From Bacillota bacterium (GTDB taxonomy: Bacteria > Bacillota_I > Bacilli_A > Acholeplasmatales > Acholeplasmataceae), in assembly GCA_023431045.1 (NCBI GenBank), contig JAEYXZ010000036.1, positions 1-5,493 of the forward strand: a stretch of 5,493 bases of DNA, written 5' to 3'. The notes below the pieces were generated by a model. That model saw only the letters and a list, made by a program, of their open reading frames with translations, was not told where the DNA came from and did no database searches. Made by a program: the position numbers and the translations under genes. Below, piece by piece: positions 1-4,371 of the stretch. Within the stretch, counting starts at the first letter, position 1; every line of letters begins with the position of its first letter.

Positions 1-24
1 AAATAATACAGGGGAGGGGTACCC

Positions 25-738
25 ATGTACCAACGCATTATTCTGAAATTATCAGGAGAAGCTTTAAAAGGTAACGGGGTCTATGGTATAGATCCTAAAA
101 CCGTAAAGAATATAGCACTTGAAATCAAAGATATTCGATCCTTAAATGTCGAAATCGCGATTGTCGTTGGTGCAGGAAATCTCTGGCGTGGAAAAAGCGG
201 AGAAGAATTAGGAATGGATCGCGCTCAAGCCGATTACATGGGAATGCTTGGTACCATTATGAATGGACTTGCATTACAAGACCAATTAGAACAAATTGGT
301 GTACCAACTCGTGTAATGACAGCTCTACCTACGGCTGCAGTCGCAGAACCATACATTCGCAGAAGAGCACTAAGACACCTTGAAAAAGGACGTGTCGTGG
401 TACTTGCAGGTGGAACTGGTTCACCTTACTTCTCAACCGATACCAATGCCGCACTGCGTGCTGCAGAACTTGACGCACCAGTCATTTTAATGGCTAAGAA
501 TGGTGTTGATGGAATCTATAATAAAGATCCTCGTAAACACAAAGATGCAGTGAAATATACAACCCTTTCACATCAAGAAGTACTAGAAAAAAACCTCGCA
601 GTGATGGATTCCACCGCTGCCTCATTATGTAAAGATAATCACATTGATATTTTGGTCTTCGATATGAATGTTGCTGGCAACATCAAACGTGCAGTTTGTC
701 AGGAACCGATTGGAACCATCGTATCATCGAAAGGATAA
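25..738 (+). CDS. pyrH: Uridylate (UMP) kinase
   Basis: This cytoplasmic enzyme phosphorylates UMP to UDP with ATP, feeding UTP and CTP synthesis. It belongs to the bacterial amino-acid-kinase-fold UMP kinases, which are hexameric and unrelated to eukaryotic UMP/CMP kinase. The 237 residues match the usual family length. Visible motifs are KLSGEAL (8-14), the glycine loop GAGNLWRG (49-56), ADYMGMLGT (69-77), GGTGSPYFSTDT (129-140) at the UMP site, KNGVDGIYNKDP (158-169) in the ATP-binding region, and DSTA (195-198). Most relatives have GGGN where this protein has GAGN; this looks like a tolerated substitution. The ATG start is supported by a purine-rich Shine-Dalgarno (GGGGAGGGG, 11-19) just upstream. 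The gene lies 3 bases before frr, the usual bacterial arrangement. The 24 bases upstream contain a TAA (4-6) that could end a preceding gene such as tsf, but too little is present to tell. Confidence 0.97.
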   Translation: MYQRIILKLSGEALKGNGVYGIDPKTVKNIALEIKDIRSLNVEIAIVVGAGNLWRGKSGEELGMDRAQADYMGMLGTIMNGLALQDQLEQIGVPTRVMTALPTAAVAEPYIRRRALRHLEKGRVVVLAGGTGSPYFSTDTNAALRAAELDAPVILMAKNGVDGIYNKDPRKHKDAVKYTTLSHQEVLEKNLAVMDSTAASLCKDNHIDILVFDMNVAGNIKRAVCQEPIGTIVSSKG

Positions 739-741
739 TTT

Positions 742-1296
742 ATGTCTGAACAAGCGGATATGATTTTATTAGAAACTGAAGAAAAAATGGAGAAAAGTAT
801 TAGTGCTTTGGAACACGAGTTTGCAAACATTAGAACTGGTCGTGCAAATCCAAATTTACTTGACCGTATCCATGTTTCTTATTATGGTGTTGAAACCCCA
901 TTAAAACAGGTTGCATCAATTTCTGTACCTGAAGCTCAGCAACTCTATATTAAACCTTTTGATAAATCTGTTTTAAAAGATATTGAAACAGCAATTAATG
1001 CATCTAATCTTGGTTTACCACCAAGAAATGATGGTGTCGGTATTCGCTTAACGCTACCAGCATTAACCGAAGATCGTCGTCGTCAACTCGTTAAGGAAGT
1101 TGAAAAACTTTCTGAAAATGGTAAAGTTGCAATTCGTAATGTGAGACGTGAAGCAAACGAACACATGAAGAAACTTGGTTTACCTGAAGATGATGAAAAA
1201 GGATATCTAGAGGATGTTCAGCAATTAACCGATAAATATGTTAAAATAGTAGATGAACATACAAAGTCTAAATCCGATGAATTGTTAACAATTTAA
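742..1296 (+). CDS. frr: Ribosome recycling factor
   Basis: RRF acts with EF-G after translation termination to split the post-termination 70S complex so that the subunits can be reused. The 184 residues match the family length (about 185). Conserved segments are RTGRANP (31-37) in the first long helix, SYYGVETPL (46-54) and SVPEAQQLYIKPFD (61-74) in the small beta domain, ASNLGLPPRNDG (87-98), LPALTEDRRR (105-114), and the basic helix AIRNVRREAN (130-139), which carries the arginines used for rRNA contact. The C-terminal LTDKYVKIVDEH closes the three-helix bundle. The ATG follows the pyrH TAA by 3 bases, and an AAAGGA Shine-Dalgarno (729-734) sits inside the end of pyrH, so the two genes are co-transcribed and probably translationally coupled. 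Nothing in the gene looks unusual. Confidence 0.97.
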   Translation: MSEQADMILLETEEKMEKSISALEHEFANIRTGRANPNLLDRIHVSYYGVETPLKQVASISVPEAQQLYIKPFDKSVLKDIETAINASNLGLPPRNDGVGIRLTLPALTEDRRRQLVKEVEKLSENGKVAIRNVRREANEHMKKLGLPEDDEKGYLEDVQQLTDKYVKIVDEHTKSKSDELLTI

Positions 1297-1320
1297 GGAT
1301 TGAGGCGTTTACAATTTAAG

Positions 1321-1328
1321 AAAGGAGG
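1321..1328 (+). promoter_or_regulatory. Strong Shine-Dalgarno that fixes the start of the small membrane protein
   Basis: AAAGGAGG is a near-perfect complement of the 16S rRNA 3' end and lies 7 bases before the ATG at 1336. The same frame stays open upstream to a TTG at 1300, but that start would place this site inside the coding region and has no comparable site ahead of it. The ATG at 1336 is therefore the better start. Confidence 0.85.
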
Positions 1329-1335
1329 CAAGAAC

Positions 1336-1551
1336 ATGGCTAAATCTTCAAAAGTGTACTTGGGACTTGATTGGATCGTATCATTAATTCTAGCAATTAT
1401 TCCAATTACCAATGTTGTTTTAGGTATCGTTACTAGAGTGCAAAGAGGAAATATCTTAGGTGCAGTCCTTAACTTCTTCTTATCGCCTTTATTCTACATT
1501 GTAGATTTAATCACCTTTATTTTACAAGGAGACCTTGTTTTCCTAGCATAA
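1336..1551 (+). CDS. Small two-helix membrane protein, function unknown
   Basis: I do not recognise a named family. The protein has 71 residues: a short polar N-terminus (MAKSSK), a hydrophobic segment at about 11-32 containing a central proline (IIPITNVV), a short basic loop with R34 and R37 (TRVQRGN), and a longer hydrophobic stretch at about 40-63 interrupted by Ser-Pro (LSPLFY), ending QGDLVFLA. This predicts a two-pass membrane hairpin with no visible enzyme motif. The overall plan resembles small hydrophobic proteins of the Pmp3/YqaE type, but the characteristic motif of that family is not evident, so this is only an architectural comparison. The gene starts 39 bases after frr, has the best ribosome binding site in the window, ends in tandem stops (TAA TAA, 1549-1554) and is followed directly by a terminator. 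It is thus the last gene of the pyrH-frr transcript and probably well expressed. An in-frame TTG at 1300 would add 12 residues but is less likely. Confidence 0.8.
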   Translation: MAKSSKVYLGLDWIVSLILAIIPITNVVLGIVTRVQRGNILGAVLNFFLSPLFYIVDLITFILQGDLVFLA

Positions 1552-1564
1552 TAAAACTGATCAT

Positions 1565-1595
1565 AAACCACCCATCAAGTCATGGGTGGTTTTTT
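1565..1595 (+). terminator. Rho-independent terminator closing the pyrH-frr unit
   Basis: A perfect 11-bp stem, AAACCACCCAT (1565-1575) with ATGGGTGGTTT (1582-1592), encloses a 6-base loop and runs into six T's (1590-1595). It lies 10 bases after the last stop of the small membrane protein. The opposite strand lacks a good T tract, so it reads as one-directional. Confidence 0.93.
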
Positions 1596-1609
1596 AATTT
1601 TTAGGATCC

Positions 1610-1639
1610 AATGACGTTGGGTTACACCCAACGCATTTT
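1610..1639 (+). other. Second hairpin / palindrome between terminator and ilvE promoter
   Basis: CGTTGGGT (1615-1622) pairs perfectly with ACCCAACG (1626-1633) around a TAC loop. With A1614 bulged, four more pairs form (AATG 1610-1613 with CATT 1634-1637). Four T's (1636-1639), an AG and four more T's follow. It could be a weak back-up terminator. It could also be a DNA operator, since it ends about 25 bases upstream of the -10 box of the ilvE promoter, next to where RNA polymerase would sit. The sequence does not decide between these. Confidence 0.6.
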
Positions 1640-1659
1640 AGTTTTCGGGGTTTAAAATA

Positions 1660-1668
1660 TGGTATAAT
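1660..1668 (+). promoter_or_regulatory. Extended -10 promoter for ilvE and downstream genes
   Basis: TGG followed by a consensus TATAAT (1663-1668) forms an extended -10 element. No good -35 hexamer exists at 16-18 bases upstream, which is typical when the TGN extension is present. Transcription would start near 1675, giving a leader of about 17 bases with the GGAGGTGA Shine-Dalgarno at 1680-1687. This is the only strong promoter I see in the window, and it sits just where the upstream unit has been terminated. Confidence 0.8.
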
Positions 1669-1691
1669 AAATCATCAATGGAGGTGAAGAT

Positions 1692-2678
1692 ATGGTACAA
1701 GGCTTTAAATATCATGGCTCTGATTATGCATTCTTTATGGAGTTTAAAGATGGTGCATGGCAACAAGGAGTTGTGAAACCATCAATTGAATTTACCATTT
1801 CAGCACTCGCATCAGCGCTACAATATGGTCAATCTGTTTTTGAAGGGATGAAAGCATACCGTTCAAAAGATGATCATATTTTATTGTTTAGACCAGATGC
1901 AAACGCAAAAAGATTCAAACAATCATGTGAAAGACTCATGATGCCAGTCGTGCCTGAGGATGTTTTCATCCATGCAGTCACAGACATCGTTTTAAGAAAT
2001 CAGCATCTTATCCCATCTTATGAATCAAAAGGTTCATTATACATTCGTCCATTTATGATTGGGACTGAATCCGTTTTAGGGGTAAGACCTGCTAATGAAT
2101 ATTTATTTTGTATCGTTGTTTCAGCGGTTGGAAGTTATTTTACGAATGGGTTTGGGTCAATTAAACTTTCCACATCACCATACGATAGAGCAGCTCCAAA
2201 TGGACTAGGACATATTAAAGCAGGAGCAAATTATGGTGCCTCACTTTATCCTAAATATTTGGTTAAAGCTGAAGGATATGATGACTGTTTATATTTAGAT
2301 CCAAAAACACATACGAAAATTGATGAAACAGGGGCAACTAATGTCATCGCAATTACCCCAAAAAATGAATTTATTACCCCACAATCAAGCTCAATCCTAC
2401 CATCAATTACGAATCACTCACTTCAAGTGATTGCGAAAGATTTTTTAGGTATGCCAGTCATTAAAAGAGATATTTTACTGGATGAACTTAATCAATATGT
2501 TGAGTTTGGCGCGTGTGGTACTGCAGCGGTGTTAACACCAGTATCAACAATTCGTCATGAAGAAAAACTATATCATTTTCCAAATACCGAAATTTTACAT
2601 AAATTATATGATTTTTTAACTGCAATTCAATATGGTGATGTCAAAGAGTCCTATGGATGGGTTAGAGTTATAAAATAA
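1692..2678 (+). CDS. ilvE: Branched-chain amino-acid aminotransferase
   Basis: This PLP enzyme of fold type IV exchanges the amino group between Leu/Ile/Val and 2-oxoglutarate, linking these amino acids to their branched 2-oxoacids. The length (328) is slightly short of the 340-360 usual for the long (BCAT2-type) subgroup. Family signatures are QSVFEGMKAY (47-56), FRPDANAKRF (66-75, with the arginine expected to hold the PLP phosphate), YIRPFMIGTESVLGV (117-131), the Schiff-base lysine K176 in GHIKAGANYGASL, DETGATNV (211-218), LPSITNHSL (236-244) and GACGTAAVLTPV (273-284). The LPSITNHSL segment differs from the common LPG(V/I)TRxSL: the Arg is Asn. The ATG is 7 bases after GGAGG. The gene has its own promoter and no terminator behind it, so it probably leads the uppS-cdsA-rseP transcript. 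In an organism lacking full branched-chain synthesis it could supply branched acyl primers or degrade imported amino acids. The family is clear; the physiological direction and exact substrate are inferred. Confidence 0.9.
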   Translation: MVQGFKYHGSDYAFFMEFKDGAWQQGVVKPSIEFTISALASALQYGQSVFEGMKAYRSKDDHILLFRPDANAKRFKQSCERLMMPVVPEDVFIHAVTDIVLRNQHLIPSYESKGSLYIRPFMIGTESVLGVRPANEYLFCIVVSAVGSYFTNGFGSIKLSTSPYDRAAPNGLGHIKAGANYGASLYPKYLVKAEGYDDCLYLDPKTHTKIDETGATNVIAITPKNEFITPQSSSILPSITNHSLQVIAKDFLGMPVIKRDILLDELNQYVEFGACGTAAVLTPVSTIRHEEKLYHFPNTEILHKLYDFLTAIQYGDVKESYGWVRVIK

Positions 2679-2679
2679 G

Positions 2680-2708
2680 TGTAAAAGCGTTTAATTTTGT
2701 GCTATCAT
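2680..2708 (+). promoter_or_regulatory. Possible internal promoter before uppS
   Basis: TGC followed by TATCAT (2703-2708, five of six consensus bases) resembles an extended -10 box, with a poor -35 (TGTAAA, 2680-2685) 17 bases upstream. The start would fall at about 2713-2715, at the edge of the uppS Shine-Dalgarno (AAGGAG, 2713-2718), leaving a leader of only about 15 bases. The very short leader and weak -35 keep confidence low. Confidence 0.28.
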
Positions 2709-2728
2709 GATTAAGGAGTTATCAAATC

Positions 2729-3409
2729 ATGCGTAAAATAACACATCTTCCCAATCATATAGCAATCATCTTAGATGGTAATGGCCGATGGGCTAAAAAA
2801 CGTGGACTTCCACGTTCTTTAGGTCACTATAGTGGTGCAATGAATTTAGTTAAGATTGCAAATTACGCGGATAAACTTGGCATAAAGATGATGACAGTTT
2901 ACGCTTTTTCCACAGAAAACTGGAATCGTCCACAAGATGAAGTTGATTACCTCATGACAAAGCCAGTTGAAATGATTCGTGAGAACCTAACGAAAATTAA
3001 AGATAGTTCATTAAAAATTTTAGTTAAAGGACGTCGCGATCGCATTTCAAAAGAAGTGCTTGAAACTATCGAATTACTAGAAGATGCAACGAAAGACCAT
3101 CAAGGCATGGTTTTAAATGTTTGTTTTGATTATGGTAGTTATGATGAGTTATTAACCGCATTTTCAAAATTAAAAGAATTTAATGTAGAATCACTTAAAA
3201 AAGAACTTTATATTCAAGATCCAGTCGATTTATTAATTCGAACGGGTGGAGAATTAAGACTTTCGAACTTTTTATTATGGCAAGCAGCTTATGCGGAACT
3301 GATTTTTACGAAAAAGTATTGGCCAGCATTTAGTCCTAAAGACTTATATAAAGCATGTCTTCTATATAGTAAAAGAGATCGACGATTTGGAGGAATTAAG
3401 AAATCATGA
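2729..3409 (+). CDS. uppS: Isoprenyl (undecaprenyl) diphosphate synthase
   Basis: This cis-prenyltransferase adds isopentenyl units to farnesyl diphosphate to give the C55 carrier lipid used for peptidoglycan and other surface glycans; it works at the inner face of the membrane. Motifs present are HIAIILDGNGRWAKKRGL (10-27, with the Mg-binding aspartate D16), GHYSG (32-36), YAFSTENWNRP (58-68), DLLIRTGGELRLSNFLLWQ (167-185), YAELIFT (188-194), WPAF (198-201) and RRFGG (218-222). The usual NYGGR motif reads DYGSY here (134-138), so a normally conserved arginine is absent, and the segment that follows is shortened. The total of 226 residues is at the short end of the family. The Shine-Dalgarno AAGGAG (2713-2718) lies 10 bases before the ATG. 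The gene ends in TGA overlapping the cdsA ATG by four bases (ATGA), so the two are translationally coupled. A product of other chain length cannot be excluded from sequence. Confidence 0.93.
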   Translation: MRKITHLPNHIAIILDGNGRWAKKRGLPRSLGHYSGAMNLVKIANYADKLGIKMMTVYAFSTENWNRPQDEVDYLMTKPVEMIRENLTKIKDSSLKILVKGRRDRISKEVLETIELLEDATKDHQGMVLNVCFDYGSYDELLTAFSKLKEFNVESLKKELYIQDPVDLLIRTGGELRLSNFLLWQAAYAELIFTKKYWPAFSPKDLYKACLLYSKRDRRFGGIKKS

Positions 3410-4362
3410 AGCAAAGAATAATTACAGCAGTCATATTAGCAGCATTGCTAACTCCATTTGTCGTTGTCAATCACCCTGTCATCTTTATGATTTTTCAAGC
3501 AATCATGTTGGTTTTCGTGATTGTTGCATCACTTGAAATGATTTTCATGTATGAAAAAGAAAAACCAATGAAGTTTGGCGTTAAATTATTGATTGTGACG
3601 CTTGCATTAATCACTTACTTAAATGTTGGAGGTTTAGTAGAACCTTTAAATCCAGTCACTCTACCTGGATTTTCACTTGTTACCCTTAATCTACATCCGA
3701 TTGTTATTATTGTTTTTGTGACACTTGCATCACTCATCCCAATGGTCTTTGATGATGATTACGGCGGAGCAGATATTGGTAAAGTATTGACAATTGTTAA
3801 TTATGTTGGTTTAGGTGCCGCATCAATTATGTTACTTAGATTCTTAGGCGTTCGCTTTATTGTTTATGTTGCACTCGTCAGTATGTTAACCGACATTTTT
3901 GCATATTTCTTTGGAGTTGCATTTGGTAAACATAAAATGGCACCAAATATTAGTCCTAAAAAAACATGGGAAGGTGCAATTGCAGGATCAGTGATTGCGA
4001 CGGTTGTTGCAAGTAGCTTCGCACTATTTTACGGACAAATTTTCCCAGCAGATGGTTTCTTGGGAAATATCTTTAATCCAAATGACCAACTAAAGACGAT
4101 TTTTGATACCTTCACATCACTTCATTCTCAACCACTACCAATCCAAGCATTAATCATTGTTCCAATTACATTCCTTGGTACAGTGGCGGCTCAAATGGGT
4201 GATTTGGTCGCATCAAAGTTTAAGAGAACGTATCATATTAAAGATTTTGGTCATTTATTTCCAGGACATGGTGGATTACTTGATCGATTTGATTCAATTT
4301 TATTTATCGGACTATTGTTCTTAGGCATATTTATTACTATTGCAATAGCATTCCCAATTTAG
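3406..4362 (+). CDS. cdsA: Phosphatidate cytidylyltransferase (CDP-diglyceride synthase)
   Basis: This integral membrane enzyme makes CDP-diacylglycerol from CTP and phosphatidic acid, the branch point to phosphatidylglycerol and cardiolipin. The protein is strongly hydrophobic, with about eight or nine candidate membrane segments (for example 5-21, 25-48, 58-75, 97-114, 127-147, 149-170, 190-212, 247-262 and 296-316). The C-terminal family signature is complete, running from S270 to D296 with K273-R274, K279-D280, H288-G-G and D293-R-F-D. Upstream are TDIFAYFFG (162-170), SPKKTWEG (183-190) and the QMGD aspartate (D266), all expected in the active site. At 318 residues it exceeds the common 260-285; the extra length lies in a hydrophilic stretch at about 77-97 and in a loop at about 211-245. 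The start overlaps the end of uppS, and a Shine-Dalgarno-like GGAGG (3389-3393) lies inside uppS. It ends in TAG, which forms part of the ribosome binding site of the next gene. Confidence 0.95.
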   Translation: MKQRIITAVILAALLTPFVVVNHPVIFMIFQAIMLVFVIVASLEMIFMYEKEKPMKFGVKLLIVTLALITYLNVGGLVEPLNPVTLPGFSLVTLNLHPIVIIVFVTLASLIPMVFDDDYGGADIGKVLTIVNYVGLGAASIMLLRFLGVRFIVYVALVSMLTDIFAYFFGVAFGKHKMAPNISPKKTWEGAIAGSVIATVVASSFALFYGQIFPADGFLGNIFNPNDQLKTIFDTFTSLHSQPLPIQALIIVPITFLGTVAAQMGDLVASKFKRTYHIKDFGHLFPGHGGLLDRFDSILFIGLLFLGIFITIAIAFPI

Positions 4363-4371
4363 GAGCGCGAC

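Noticed and set aside
17..24. GGGTACCC palindrome directly before the pyrH ATG
   Set aside because: Eight self-complementary bases with no loop cannot form a useful hairpin, and part of it belongs to the Shine-Dalgarno; no regulatory role can be supported.
1300..1335. TTG start that would extend the small membrane protein by 12 residues
   Set aside because: The extension encodes a basic stretch overlapping the AAAGGAGG ribosome binding site, and there is no equally good site ahead of the TTG. The ATG at 1336 has ideal spacing.
1524..1538. Short inverted repeat ACAAGG-AGA-CCTTGT near the end of the small membrane protein gene
   Set aside because: It is only a 6-bp stem inside the coding frame, with a stronger, well-formed terminator just downstream; probably chance.
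1555..1691. Riboswitch or T-box leader before ilvE
   Set aside because: The predicted transcript start near 1675 leaves only about 17 bases of leader, and the upstream sequence is accounted for by a terminator and a simple palindrome. No T-box sequence or larger fold is visible.
2418..2430. Palindrome TCACTTCAAGTGA inside ilvE
   Set aside because: It lies within a codon run for a conserved segment (NHSLQVI), has no T tract or promoter nearby, and is short enough to occur by chance.
2679..2728. Terminator after ilvE
   Set aside because: The 50 bases contain no stem of useful length followed by a T run, so read-through into uppS is expected.
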